Assembly (NCBI RefSeq): GCF_007994075.1
Contig: NZ_VIWU01000001.1
Coordinates: 5,084,001 to 5,148,000, forward strand
Source: Pseudonocardia hierapolitana
Lineage (GTDB): Bacteria; Actinomycetota; Actinomycetes; Mycobacteriales; Pseudonocardiaceae
DNA: 64,000 nucleotides
Reading direction: 5' to 3'
Below are positions 54,122-62,871 of this stretch, piece after piece. Every line of letters starts with the position of its first letter. The first letter of the stretch is position 1. The notes below the pieces were generated by a model. That model was not told the DNA's origin. It did no database searches and saw only the letters and a list, made by a program, of their open reading frames with translations. Made by a program: the position numbers and the translations under genes.

Positions 54122-55402
54122 TCACGAAGACCCCGCGCGGAAGCGCCGGTCGGCGTCGTCCGCGGCTCGGATGCACAACAGGTACAGCAGGACGTAGGAC
54201 AGAGCGTGCCCGGCCGCCAGTGCCGCGATCGCCGTGGTGACGGGAGCGCCGGCGATCCCGCACACGAGGGGGCCGCCCGCCGTGAGCAGCAACCGGAGCA
54301 CCACCCAGGCCAGCTCGTGGTGCTGCCGCTCCAGCAGGAAGAGCGTCGAGGAGACCGGGACCACGGCGAGCTGACCCAGGTAGGCGAGCGCCAGCAGGCG
54401 GGCGTACTCGCCGGCCTCGGTCCATTCCTGGCCGAACACGACGCCGAACAATGCCGGGCCGGCGGCGAGAAGAACGGCGGCCGGAACTGCTCCCACGAGC
54501 AGGAGCCGGCGCACCGACGTCCGAACGATCCGGCCGAGCGTGCCGTTCGGCGTGCGGATCGCCGCGCTGGACTCGCCCGCGAACACCTGGTTGACGGCCT
54601 GGCCGATCACGGTGAACGGTCCGGAGATGACCCGGACGGTCAGGCCGAGGAATCCCGCGCGCACGTCGCCGTACAGGGCGGCGACCAGGAGCAGAGGAAC
54701 CTCGAGCCCCGCGGAGTTGACGAGAGCGGACGGCATGGCGATCAGGGGGAACCGGCGGTAGCGCCGCACGGCGGCCCGGATCGCGGCCACGGTCGGCCGT
54801 GGCTGGCGCAGCAGTCCTCTCCGGGAGACCAGGCCCCCGAGCGCGATGACACGGCCGACGCCGAGGCCCATCAGGAGCCCGACGGGCCGCACGCCGGCGA
54901 GTCCGAGGCCGAGCTGCGTGCCGACCTGACCGATGCCCTGCAGCAGGTTCCGCCTGCCCAGCGCACCGTAGCTCCGGTCGCGGACCATCCAGTCCGACAG
55001 CACGAGGTAGGTCCCGAAGGCGAGCACGGTGAGCACGACCAGCCACCAGTACCCGGCGAGCCGGGGCGCGCCGAGCAACGCGGCCAGCGGCGCCGCCGCC
55101 ACGGCGCCGACCAGCGCCGTGACCAGGCCCGTTGCCGCCACGAAAGCAAGGGCCGCCCAGGCCACGGCCGCGGCGTCCCGGTCGTCGACCGGCAGCGGGA
55201 CCGCGGACTCGAGCGAGGCGGTGCTCGCGACGGCGATCATGCTCACCACGGAGGCGAACACGGTGAACAGGCCGAAGTCGCCGGGATCGTAGAGCCTGGT
55301 CAGCAGCGGGTAGGTGAGGATCACGACGGCCTGTCCGGCGACGCTGCCGCTGACGATGCTGGCGACCCCACGCAGTGGCCCGCTGAGGCGCAATGCTCCC
55401 AT
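54122..55402 (-). CDS. Wzx-type oligosaccharide flippase
   Basis: Flips lipid-linked repeat units; the 426 residues show about 12 hydrophobic helices beginning IVSGSVAGQAVVILTYPLLT and PGDFGLFTVFASVVSMIAV, matching the Polysacc_synt/MOP N-terminus (TRLYDPGDFGLF is a family marker). Later segments include NQVFAGESSAAI and VVFGQEWTEAGEYARLLA, both typical. ATG 55402 has AGAGGGAG directly before it, closer than ideal; TTG 55393 is an alternative start. It is 103 bases upstream of the beta-helix gene on the same strand. This would be the flippase of the second polysaccharide system. Family sure. Confidence 0.88.
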   Translation of the reverse strand: MGALRLSGPLRGVASIVSGSVAGQAVVILTYPLLTRLYDPGDFGLFTVFASVVSMIAVASTASLESAVPLPVDDRDAAAVAWAALAFVAATGLVTALVGAVAAAPLAALLGAPRLAGYWWLVVLTVLAFGTYLVLSDWMVRDRSYGALGRRNLLQGIGQVGTQLGLGLAGVRPVGLLMGLGVGRVIALGGLVSRRGLLRQPRPTVAAIRAAVRRYRRFPLIAMPSALVNSAGLEVPLLLVAALYGDVRAGFLGLTVRVISGPFTVIGQAVNQVFAGESSAAIRTPNGTLGRIVRTSVRRLLLVGAVPAAVLLAAGPALFGVVFGQEWTEAGEYARLLALAYLGQLAVVPVSSTLFLLERQHHELAWVVLRLLLTAGGPLVCGIAGAPVTTAIAALAAGHALSYVLLYLLCIRAADDADRRFRAGSS

Positions 55403-55519
55403 CTCCCTCTATGGGTGCGTGATCGATGCCGCAACCGAGGAATCTCTCCGCATCGTGCCACGTGCTCCGGATGGACTTGACCACGGCGGTGTCGATGAGC
55501 CGTTCGGCGTGAATCCGCG

Positions 55520-56635
55520 ATGCCCTGTAACGTCTGCACTCGGGGCAACGCGTTAGCGTATGTGGAGCAAGCGAGCTCGGTCCGGAGTGACGCAGGTGGC
55601 ACAACGTCGGCGGCAGACGAGCTCGTGACCGGAGCCGGCGTCACCGACGAGATCCCGTGGGCGCACACCCCGTTCGAGCAGCGGTGGTGGTTGGAGGCCG
55701 TGGCCCCCGGTCAGTGGGGGGAGACGCTCGTCGAGCGGCAGGGGAAGATCGTGGCCAGGCTTCCCTGGGTGCGCCGCCGCAAGCTCGGAGTCACCGTGCT
55801 CACGCAGCCGCCGCTGACCCGGTTCGTCGGTCCGTGGATCCAGACCGGGGAGGGCAAGTACGAGACCCGGCTCGTCGCCGAGCACGAACTGATGGCGGAG
55901 CTGATCGCGAGGCTGCCGAGGTTCGACTCGTACCGCGCATCCTTGGCCCCGGCGATCACGAACTGGTTGCCGTTCTACTGGGCGGGGTTCGACGCGACGG
56001 TGCGCTACACCTACCGCCTCGACGATCTCAGCGATCCCGACCGGGTGTGGAACGGTCTCCGCTCGAACATCCGCAACCACGTCCGTCGCGCGAGCCGGCA
56101 GTTGGAGGTGCGCACCGACCTGGGCGTCGACGAGGTCTTGACGATCAACCGGAAGGTCTTCGCCCGGCAGGGGCTGCCGGTGTCCTTCAGCGACGCGCTG
56201 GCACACCGGCTCGACCACGCATGCCGGGCGCGGAGGGCGCGGAGCGTCCTGGCCGCGGTCGACGCCGACGGCCGGGTCCACGCCGCCTGGTTCTTCGTGC
56301 ATGATGCGACGACGACCTATCTGCTGTTCGGTGGCGGCGATCCGGAGTTGCGCTCGAGTGGCGCGAACAGCCTCGTCGTCTGGGAGGCGATCCGCAGGGC
56401 CTGTGAGACGTCGCAGAGTTTCGACTTCCTCGGCTCGATGATCGAGCCCATCGAGCGGTTCAACCGCGCCTTCGGCGCCCGTCAGGTGCCGTACTTCTTC
56501 GTTTCGCGTACTCGGCCGCACGCGCGGCTGCTGTTCGGGGCCCGCGACGCCGCACGCCTCGCGCGCGCACTGACCGACGCCCGTCGCCGTGGAGGCGAGG
56601 AGTCGACCCCGACGGGGGAAGGCACGTCTGGCTGA
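55520..56635 (+). CDS. FemAB-like / GNAT-fold acyltransferase 3 (tandem copy A)
   Basis: The 371 residues belong to the FemAB-like GNAT group of exopolysaccharide loci: IPWAHTPFEQRWWLEAVAPG, GKIVARLPWVRRRKLGVTVL, PPLTRFVGPWI, NIRNHVRRASRQLEV, the motif FARQGLPVSFSDALAHRLDH, HAAWFFVHDATTTYLLFGG, LRSSGANSLVVWEAI and FDFLGSMIEPIERFNRAFGA. The last two are the substrate-binding C-half motifs. The start is uncertain: ATG 55520 or GTG 55562, neither with a clear ribosome site. A close paralogue begins 23 bases downstream. Expected to add an amino acid or acyl group to a lipid-linked sugar. Donor unknown. Confidence 0.78.
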   Translation: MPCNVCTRGNALAYVEQASSVRSDAGGTTSAADELVTGAGVTDEIPWAHTPFEQRWWLEAVAPGQWGETLVERQGKIVARLPWVRRRKLGVTVLTQPPLTRFVGPWIQTGEGKYETRLVAEHELMAELIARLPRFDSYRASLAPAITNWLPFYWAGFDATVRYTYRLDDLSDPDRVWNGLRSNIRNHVRRASRQLEVRTDLGVDEVLTINRKVFARQGLPVSFSDALAHRLDHACRARRARSVLAAVDADGRVHAAWFFVHDATTTYLLFGGGDPELRSSGANSLVVWEAIRRACETSQSFDFLGSMIEPIERFNRAFGARQVPYFFVSRTRPHARLLFGARDAARLARALTDARRRGGEESTPTGEGTSG

Positions 56636-56658
56636 GCGCACTTCGCAGGTGAGCTCGC

Positions 56659-57729
56659 GTGGCGGTTGTGTCTGCGCTGCGTCCGATGACACCATGCCCG
56701 TTTGCCGATGAGCTACCGAGCGAAGCTGGCGTGATCGACGAGATCCCCTGGGCGCACACCCCGTTCGAGCAGCGGTGGTGGTTGGAGGCCGTGGCCCCCG
56801 GCCAGTGGGGGGAGACGCTCGTCGAGCGCCAGGGGAAGATCGTGGCCAGGCTTCCCTGGGTGCGCCGCGGTCGGCTGGGTGTCACCGTGCTCAGCCAGCC
56901 GCCGCTGACCCGCTTCTTCGGTCCGTGGCTTCATGCCTCGGCAAGCAGGTACGAGGCTCGGCTCAGGAACGAGCGCGATCTGATGACCGAGCTGATCGCG
57001 AAGCTGCCGAGGTTCGATGCGTACCGCGCGAGCTTCGCCCCGACTGTCACGAACTGGTTGCCGTTCTACTGGGCCGGCTTCGACGCCACGGTGCGGTACA
57101 CCTACCGGCTCGACGATCTCAGCGATCCCGACCGCCTGTGGGACGGCGTCGGCAAGAACGTCCGCAACCACGTCCGCCGCGCGAGCCGGCTGCTGGAGGT
57201 GCGTACCGACCTGGGCGTCGACGACGTCCTTCGGATCAACCGGAAGGTCTTCGCCCGGCAGGGACTGCCGGTGTCCTTCAGCGACGCGCTGGCACACCGG
57301 CTCGACCGCGCTTGCCAGGCGCGGGGGGTGCGGAGCGTTCTGGCCGCGGTCGACGCTCGCGAGCGGGTCCACGCCGCCCAGTTCTTCGTGCGGGACGCGA
57401 CGACGACCTACTCGCTCTTCGGCGGCGCCGATCCGGAGTTGCGCTCCAGCGGTGCGCACAGCCTCGTCGTCTGGGAGGCGATCCGCAGGGCCTGTGAGAC
57501 GTCGCAGAGTTTCGACTTCCTCGGCTCGATGATCGAGTCCGTCGAGCGGTTCAACCGTGCCTTCGGAGCGCGCCAGGTGCCGTACTTCTTCGTTTCACGT
57601 ACTCGGCCGCACGTGCGGCCGATGCTCGCCGCCCGCAGTGCTGCGACACGCCTCGCGCGCGCAGCGGCCGACGCTCGTCGGGCCAGGGGTGGGGAATCAG
57701 GCCCGACCGGGGAAGACGGGCCTGGTTAG
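56659..57729 (+). CDS. FemAB-like / GNAT-fold acyltransferase 4 (tandem copy B)
   Basis: 356 residues, aligned to the preceding protein from IDEIPWAHTPFEQRWWLEAV to the end, with long stretches of identical DNA (for example the segment coding for WAHTPFEQRWWLEAVAPG). All motifs of copy A are kept (FARQGLPVSFSDALAHRLDR, FDFLGSMIESVERFNRAFGA). The variable part is the region around FGPWLHASASRYEARLRNER, which may change acceptor choice. GTG 56659 follows AGGTGAGC. Tandem duplication with both copies intact suggests two successive additions or two acceptors, as with FemA and FemB. Convergent with the formyltransferase fusion (33-base overlap). Confidence 0.8.
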   Translation: MAVVSALRPMTPCPFADELPSEAGVIDEIPWAHTPFEQRWWLEAVAPGQWGETLVERQGKIVARLPWVRRGRLGVTVLSQPPLTRFFGPWLHASASRYEARLRNERDLMTELIAKLPRFDAYRASFAPTVTNWLPFYWAGFDATVRYTYRLDDLSDPDRLWDGVGKNVRNHVRRASRLLEVRTDLGVDDVLRINRKVFARQGLPVSFSDALAHRLDRACQARGVRSVLAAVDARERVHAAQFFVRDATTTYSLFGGADPELRSSGAHSLVVWEAIRRACETSQSFDFLGSMIESVERFNRAFGARQVPYFFVSRTRPHVRPMLAARSAATRLARAAADARRARGGESGPTGEDGPG

Positions 57730-59217
57730 CCGTTCGCGCACCGACACGAAGCCCTCGGCGAGCATGTACCCGGAGTGTCCACCGCGGACTCTCGCCAGGG
57801 CCTCGATGTACTCGAAGCTGCGCGGGTGCCGCCCTCCGATCATCTCGGTGGGATAGCACTCCAGCGCCTTGACCTTGCGGTCCCACACGGACTCGACATC
57901 GATGTACGTGGTGGGGTTGAAGACGTAGTCTCCGACCTGTGGCGCCTGGTCGGTGGACGACGGTGTCTCGAACGTCAGGAAGCGGCTGACGGTCGATCCC
58001 AGCGGGGTCATCGGCCTGCTGGCCGCGTAGACCGCCTTGAAGACCACCTGGTGGTCCGTGTTCGCGTCGCCGCCGTGGTGGGTGTAGATGACGGTCGGAC
58101 GGTGCGTCCCGATTGCCGCCTCGACCGTCTTGATCAGCTCGATGAAGGGGACCGAGTCCAACCGTTGGTCGGGGAAGTCGTGGAACTCCACCGTCGCGAT
58201 GCCCAGTTCCTCGGCCGCGGCGAGGGCACATTCACGGCGTGTCTCGCACCGGGGGGTGTGCGCGAGCTTCTCCTCCTCGCCCTCCGACATGATCACGACC
58301 GTGACCTCGCTGCCGGCCTCGGCGTGCAGCGCGAGCGTGCCGCCGACCCCGAGCGTCTCGTCGTCGGGATGGGCCACGACGCAGAGCACCTGTTGGTACA
58401 TCGGGTCGTGCTGGAGCCGCCGCGGCGGCGGGAGCTGCAGCTCGGGGGCTGCGCGCGCCTTCTCGATCAGCACCGGTACGCCGTCGCCGGCGTAGGTGTG
58501 GGCCACCGGGTACGGCGGCGCGAGTGCCCGGATCAGGTTGACGACCTCGTGGGCAGGCCTGGTCCAGTCGATCTCGCCGTCGGCGGGCGTGCGCCTGCGG
58601 GTGTACGTGCCAGCGCCCTCCGGCTGCGGGGTGCGTGGTGCCGTGCCGTCGAGGACGGCGTCGAGATGCCTCTCGAGCAGGCGGACAGTGGCGTCGTCGG
58701 CCTTGCGCAGCACGTCCGCGGCGTCGTCGTCCTCCTCGATGGCGAACCGCTCGACCGCGATGACGTCGCCGGTGTCGATCCCCTCGTCCATGTAGAACAT
58801 CGAGATGCCGGTCTCGGTCAGCCCGTCGACCATGGCCCAGATGAGCGGCGAGCAGCCGCGGCGGCCCGGCAGCACGGCCGAATGGAAGCCGATGACCCCG
58901 CCGGGCGGGACGTCGAGGATCGCCGGCGGGATGACCTGGGAGAAGCCGACGACGATGATCACATCCGGGGCGAGCTCCCGGATCTCGTCGACGTGGTGCT
59001 TGATGCGCCTGATCTTGCGCAGCCGACCGGGCTCGACCAGGTCGTCGAATGCGCGGAAGCCCGAGACCCGCGACGCCTCGGAATCGTCGAGGACGAAGGC
59101 GGCGACCAGGTCGGCCCGCGGGTGCCGGAGGAGGACCTCGACGGCGCGGCGACCGTCGTCGAGCCCTCCGATGAACACCACCCGCGGTGCCGGTCCGGCG
59201 GTCGTCTCTGCGGACAT
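57697..59217 (-). CDS. Bifunctional formyltransferase-PIG-L deacetylase fusion
   Basis: One 506-residue chain with two opposing chemistries. Residues 10-255 are a 10-formyl-THF-dependent formyltransferase: VVFIGGLDDGRRAVEVLL, GVIGFHSAVLPGRRGCSPL with His 112, MDEGIDTGDVIAVE with Asp 148 and the C-terminal GEIDWTRPAHEVVNLIRAL. The usual Asn of the N-x-H triad is Gly 110, as in a 'GFH' subgroup. Residues 275-506 are a PIG-L deacetylase: VLCVVAHPDDETLGVGGTLA (His 283, Asp 286) and YTHHGGDANTDHQVVFKAVY. ATG 59217 follows GAGGGGGCAG; the upstream gene ends 8 bases before, giving an operon. A simple reading is deacetylation of an N-acetyl sugar followed by N-formylation. Strong domain evidence; coupling inferred. 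Confidence 0.85.
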   Translation of the reverse strand: MSAETTAGPAPRVVFIGGLDDGRRAVEVLLRHPRADLVAAFVLDDSEASRVSGFRAFDDLVEPGRLRKIRRIKHHVDEIRELAPDVIIVVGFSQVIPPAILDVPPGGVIGFHSAVLPGRRGCSPLIWAMVDGLTETGISMFYMDEGIDTGDVIAVERFAIEEDDDAADVLRKADDATVRLLERHLDAVLDGTAPRTPQPEGAGTYTRRRTPADGEIDWTRPAHEVVNLIRALAPPYPVAHTYAGDGVPVLIEKARAAPELQLPPPRRLQHDPMYQQVLCVVAHPDDETLGVGGTLALHAEAGSEVTVVIMSEGEEEKLAHTPRCETRRECALAAAEELGIATVEFHDFPDQRLDSVPFIELIKTVEAAIGTHRPTVIYTHHGGDANTDHQVVFKAVYAASRPMTPLGSTVSRFLTFETPSSTDQAPQVGDYVFNPTTYIDVESVWDRKVKALECYPTEMIGGRHPRSFEYIEALARVRGGHSGYMLAEGFVSVRERLTRPVFPGRA

Positions 59218-59225
59218 CTGCCCCC

Positions 59226-60764
59226 TCATCCCCCTTCAGGCCGTGGACGCGGTCGCGGCGACGGGCGCTGCGCGGTGGCGGCGAGCACCGCCTCGGATGG
59301 CGGATGTGCCACCGGTGCCGGTGCCTGCGGCGGCGGGGGCGGACCGTCGCGCCCTCCCGGCACCGGCGATGAGGAGCCGGGCGACACAGACCACGGCCCG
59401 ACGGCGTACTGGGTGCCGACGCTGCTGGCGAGGTACGCGTCGTCCCCGCCGTCGTTCTTGCCCTGAACCATCGTCAGCACCGAGCCGAGCAGCCGTGCGG
59501 ACACCGTGCGGAGGGCAAGCGTCGCTTCCTCGGCCGCCGACGTCGTCGTCTTCCCCCAGCGCACCACCAGCACGACACCGTCCACCCGCGGAGCGAGGAC
59601 GGATGCGTCCGACACGGCGCCCAGAGGTGGCGAATCGATGATCACGACGTCGTACCGGGCGCGCACGTCAGCGAGGAGCCGGTCCATCGTCGGCTGGCTG
59701 AGCAGCTCGCTGGGGTTCGGTGGCAGCGGCCCGCTGGGCAGGACGTCGACGGCGTCGTGCCACCGGTGCACGGCCGGCATCCAGTTCACGCGGCTGGCGA
59801 GGACATTGGTCAACCCGACGGTGCGGTCGATCCCGAACAGGTCCGCGGCGCGGGGGTGGCGGAAGTCGGCCTCGATCACCAGCACGCGTTTGCCCGCGTC
59901 GGCCATCGCCAGGGCGAGGTTGCACACCGTCGTCGTCGTGCCCTCGTCCGGGCCGGCGCTCGTGAGCAGGATCGTCCGGTGGGCGTCGTGCACGTTGATG
60001 GACTGCAGGTTGGCGCGCAGCTGCCGGAACGCCTCGGCCACCCGGCCCCTGGGGCGCTCGCGGAAGGCGAGGCGGTGCGCCCGGACGTCGTTGTCGTCGG
60101 CGATCACCCCCAGCACCGGGGCGTCGACGGCGCGGCGCAGCTGATCGCGGGACTTGACGGACCGGTCGAGGGCGTTGCGCAACAGCGCGTAGCCGATTCC
60201 GGCGAGGAGCCCGAGAACGAGACCGAGCGCGATGTTCAGCAGCGGCCGCGGCTGTGTCGGCGATGTCGGTGGGACGGCCGACTCGAACGTCCGGGCGGTG
60301 ACCACCGGTGGGGTCTGCGGGTCCGGCTGCTCCAGCTCTGCGACGTTGGCGTTGAACCTCTCGGCCAGGGTGTTCGCGATGTCCGCGGCCCGCTGCGGCG
60401 ACTCGTCCTCGACGGTCGCGGTGAGCAACAGGGTGTCCGGTGTGGTGCTCGCGCTGATCTTGTCCAGCACCTCGTCGGCGGTGATCCCGCCCCCCATCCG
60501 CTCCGCCACCTGCGAGGCGACCCGTTGGCTGCGCAGCACCTCGAGGTAGGTGGCCATCCGCTGAGCGGACAGGTCACCGCCCTCAACGGCCGCGGCCACG
60601 TCACCACCGGGAGATCGCGCGGAGACGAAGATGGTGACCGAAGCCGCGTACGTCGGCGGCACGAGCACGGTGACACCAACGGCGACGAGCAGGCCCAGCA
60701 GAAGCCCGGCTATGACGGACCGCCATCGAGCGCCGAGTACGTCCAGACACTCCCGCGGTGTCAC
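59226..60764 (-). CDS. Wzz/BY-kinase-type chain-length protein, Walker A lysine missing
   Basis: Polysaccharide co-polymerase fused to a BY-kinase-like ATPase. The 512 residues have TM1 about 17-37 (VIAGLLLGLLVAVGVTVLV), an outside domain, TM2 about 174-196 and a cytoplasmic ATPase half: SAGPDEGTTTTVCNLALAMA (269-288), Walker A' VLVIEADFRHP (294-304) and Walker B VVIIDSPPLG (373-382). The usual GEGKST is DEGTTT, so the phosphate-binding lysine is Thr 276. The tail is Pro-rich with few tyrosines. GTG 60764 leads directly into TPRECLDVLGARWRS; an ATG at 60827 is less likely. It is upstream of the fusion gene in one operon. It should still regulate length; kinase activity is doubtful. Confidence 0.85.
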   Translation of the reverse strand: MTPRECLDVLGARWRSVIAGLLLGLLVAVGVTVLVPPTYAASVTIFVSARSPGGDVAAAVEGGDLSAQRMATYLEVLRSQRVASQVAERMGGGITADEVLDKISASTTPDTLLLTATVEDESPQRAADIANTLAERFNANVAELEQPDPQTPPVVTARTFESAVPPTSPTQPRPLLNIALGLVLGLLAGIGYALLRNALDRSVKSRDQLRRAVDAPVLGVIADDNDVRAHRLAFRERPRGRVAEAFRQLRANLQSINVHDAHRTILLTSAGPDEGTTTTVCNLALAMADAGKRVLVIEADFRHPRAADLFGIDRTVGLTNVLASRVNWMPAVHRWHDAVDVLPSGPLPPNPSELLSQPTMDRLLADVRARYDVVIIDSPPLGAVSDASVLAPRVDGVVLVVRWGKTTTSAAEEATLALRTVSARLLGSVLTMVQGKNDGGDDAYLASSVGTQYAVGPWSVSPGSSSPVPGGRDGPPPPPQAPAPVAHPPSEAVLAATAQRPSPRPRPRPEGG

Positions 60765-60947
60765 ACGCAACCCCCGTCTCCCGGGCGCCAGCGCCCAGGA
60801 TCTGTTGGCAATCTCACAACTCCCCATACAGGTCGTCGCGCTCGAGGCCCAACCGTTACTCGCTCGGGGAAGCACTTTCCACCTCAGTTCGTCCCGGTTC
60901 TCAGCGGGTTTTCAGGTTCCGGCGGGTCCTGCGCGCTGATCGGTAGC
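60765..60947. promoter_or_regulatory. Divergent promoter region, Wzz/BY-kinase and PAP2
   Basis: These 183 bases separate two divergent genes and are somewhat AT-richer than the flanks. No clear operator or consensus promoter could be picked out by eye. Confidence 0.35.
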
Positions 60948-61628
60948 GTGGACGAGGTGGTGGGTGATCGCGTCGAGCCGCCCCTTCTCCCGACGGCCCT
61001 GCGGCGCCGGACCACCGTGGTCGTGGTGGTCGCCGTCGTCGTCTTCGCCCTGCTGGCCGCGCGGTACGCGGGCGGGTCGAGTGCCCGCTGGCTCGACCAC
61101 CGCACCGAGAAACTGGTCGACGAGCTCACGCCGCGCAGCCGCTGGATCGTCCTGCTGATCGAGGTCGGCAGCCCGCTGGTCGTCGTCGTCACCGCCTTCC
61201 TGACCGCGCTCGTGTGCCTGCTGCTCCGGCGTCGCCGGCTGGCGCTGCTCGCGGTCCTCGGGCCCGGCGCGGCCGGCGCGTGCGCGATGCTGTTCCAACC
61301 GCTGGTCGGCCGCACCATCGAGGGCGACTGGGCCTACCCCAGCGGTCACACCGCCGGGGCGACGTCACTCGCCCTCCTCGCGGCGTTCGTGCTGGCCGCG
61401 TTGCTGCGGCCCGACCCGCCGCGGGCGGCCGCGCTCATCGCCGGGATCGGCGCGCTGGCCGGCACCTCGATGACCGTGCTGCTCGTCGCCGCCGGCTGGC
61501 ACTACGCGACCGACGCCGTCGGCGGTTTCCTCGTCGCGGTCGCCGCCGTGCTCGGCGTCGCCCTGCTGATCGACGCACTGGCCGACCGCCGCCGCGAGCC
61601 GGACACCGTCTACACGAGACGCGGGTAG
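60948..61628 (+). CDS. PAP2-family membrane phosphatase, second copy
   Basis: Lipid or polyprenyl phosphatase, similar to 36405-37067. The 226 residues have about six helices (TTVVVVVAVVVFALLAARY first), and the motifs FQPLVGRTIEGDWAYPSGHT and AAGWHYATDAVGGFLV with the catalytic His and Asp. The conserved first-motif lysine (KxxxxxxRP) is not obvious: FQPLVGR stands where the other copy has KPIIGR. GTG 60948 precedes the helices; GTG 60957 and 60960 are alternatives and no strong ribosome site decides. It overlaps the convergent GT4 gene by 19 bases. A carrier-lipid recycling role in the second system is plausible. Confidence 0.82.
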   Translation: MDEVVGDRVEPPLLPTALRRRTTVVVVVAVVVFALLAARYAGGSSARWLDHRTEKLVDELTPRSRWIVLLIEVGSPLVVVVTAFLTALVCLLLRRRRLALLAVLGPGAAGACAMLFQPLVGRTIEGDWAYPSGHTAGATSLALLAAFVLAALLRPDPPRAAALIAGIGALAGTSMTVLLVAAGWHYATDAVGGFLVAVAAVLGVALLIDALADRRREPDTVYTRRG

Positions 61629-62731
61629 AGCGCGTCGAGCTTCGCGAACTCGGTCTCCCAGTTGTAGCGCTCGAGGATCGCGCGGCGGCCGTTGGCGCCC
61701 AGCCTGCGTGCCTCGTCCGGATCCGTGAGCAGCTTCTCGATCGCCGCGGCGGCCGCGCGCGGATCCATCGGGTCGACCGTGATCCCGCAGTCGGCGTCGC
61801 CGACGAGCCGGACCCACAGCGGGAAGTCCGAGCACACCACCGGCACGGCGCAAGCCATGTACTCGAACATCTTGGTCGAGTAGGAGTCGAGGTAGTTGCT
61901 GATGGGGTGGTCGACGACGATCCCGCACACCGCGTCGCGGATCGCCTCGATCGCACGCTCGTGGGCGACGCCGCCGAGGTAGTCCACCCGCGGCCAGCCC
62001 TCGCTCGACCGCGCGTCGCGCTCCACGGCCTCGTCGTCGAACCAGCCCGCGACGACCGCCCTCGCCCCTTCGGGTAGCGCCGCGGCGACCTCCGGGATCT
62101 CCCGAGCGCCCTGGACGGCCTTGAGCCCGCCCACGTATGCGAACGCGTACCGGCGTTCCTCCACGGGCACCGGCTCCGGTCGCTGCGCGATCTCGGCCTC
62201 CGGGAAATTCTGGACCACCACCGTCTTCGCCACCGGGAACTTCTCGGCGATCGTCGGCGTGGCGGCGACGATCGCGTCGAAGGCCCTGCCACCGATCCAC
62301 TCGGCCACGGCGGCACCCCAGGCCAGGAACCGCCGCGCGTACCACGGGATCCACCACTTGTTCATGATCTGCAGCGGGACGTCCTCGTGAACGTCGTAGA
62401 CCACGCGGCAGCCGAGGAGCTTGAGCAGCAGACCGACCCAGATCAGCTCGGGGTCGTGGAAATGGCAGATGTCGGCGCGCTCGCGCCGCGCGGCCCGGAA
62501 CACCCGCCACGACAGGCGGAACGCCCGGTCGATGCGGTTGCGCGGCAGCCCTACCCCGACGACCCGCACCCCGGCCAGGGGTTCGCGGGCCGGCCGGCCG
62601 GCGATCAGCGCGACGTCGTGGCCCGCCCGCACCAGGCTCGCGCATTCCCGGTGCAGGATCCGCGTGTCCTCCACGCGGTGCACCGAGGTCAGGTGCCGGA
62701 TCCTCGGACGGACATGTGCGATGTCGTTCAC
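61610..62731 (-). CDS. Glycosyltransferase family 4
   Basis: The 373 residues form a complete GT-B enzyme: HLTSVHRVEDTRILHRECAS (13-32), ADICHFHDPELIWVGLLLKL, VVYDVHEDVPLQI, YAFAYVGGLKAVQGAREIPE as donor-domain opening, HPISNYLDSYSTKMFEYMAC and AVPVVCSDFPLWVRLV with the region holding the donor-phosphate residues. It starts at ATG 62731 and diverges from the polymerase-like gene with 140 bases between. DVHEDVPLQIMNKWWIPW is typical of GT4 enzymes acting early on lipid-linked sugars. It overlaps the PAP2 stop by 19 bases. Family very sure; sugar unknown. Confidence 0.9.
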   Translation of the reverse strand: MNDIAHVRPRIRHLTSVHRVEDTRILHRECASLVRAGHDVALIAGRPAREPLAGVRVVGVGLPRNRIDRAFRLSWRVFRAARRERADICHFHDPELIWVGLLLKLLGCRVVYDVHEDVPLQIMNKWWIPWYARRFLAWGAAVAEWIGGRAFDAIVAATPTIAEKFPVAKTVVVQNFPEAEIAQRPEPVPVEERRYAFAYVGGLKAVQGAREIPEVAAALPEGARAVVAGWFDDEAVERDARSSEGWPRVDYLGGVAHERAIEAIRDAVCGIVVDHPISNYLDSYSTKMFEYMACAVPVVCSDFPLWVRLVGDADCGITVDPMDPRAAAAAIEKLLTDPDEARRLGANGRRAILERYNWETEFAKLDALYPRLV

Positions 62732-62871
62732 GTGCGGTTGCTCCCCACGACCGGGCGCCCCCGGTGCCTCCGCGATGTGACTTCGGTCGACGAGCCCACG
62801 TGGACGGGATCGCCCGGGACGCCCTCCACGTTAGCCGCCGGTCACAGGCTCGAATTGCTACTGTCCGAGGC

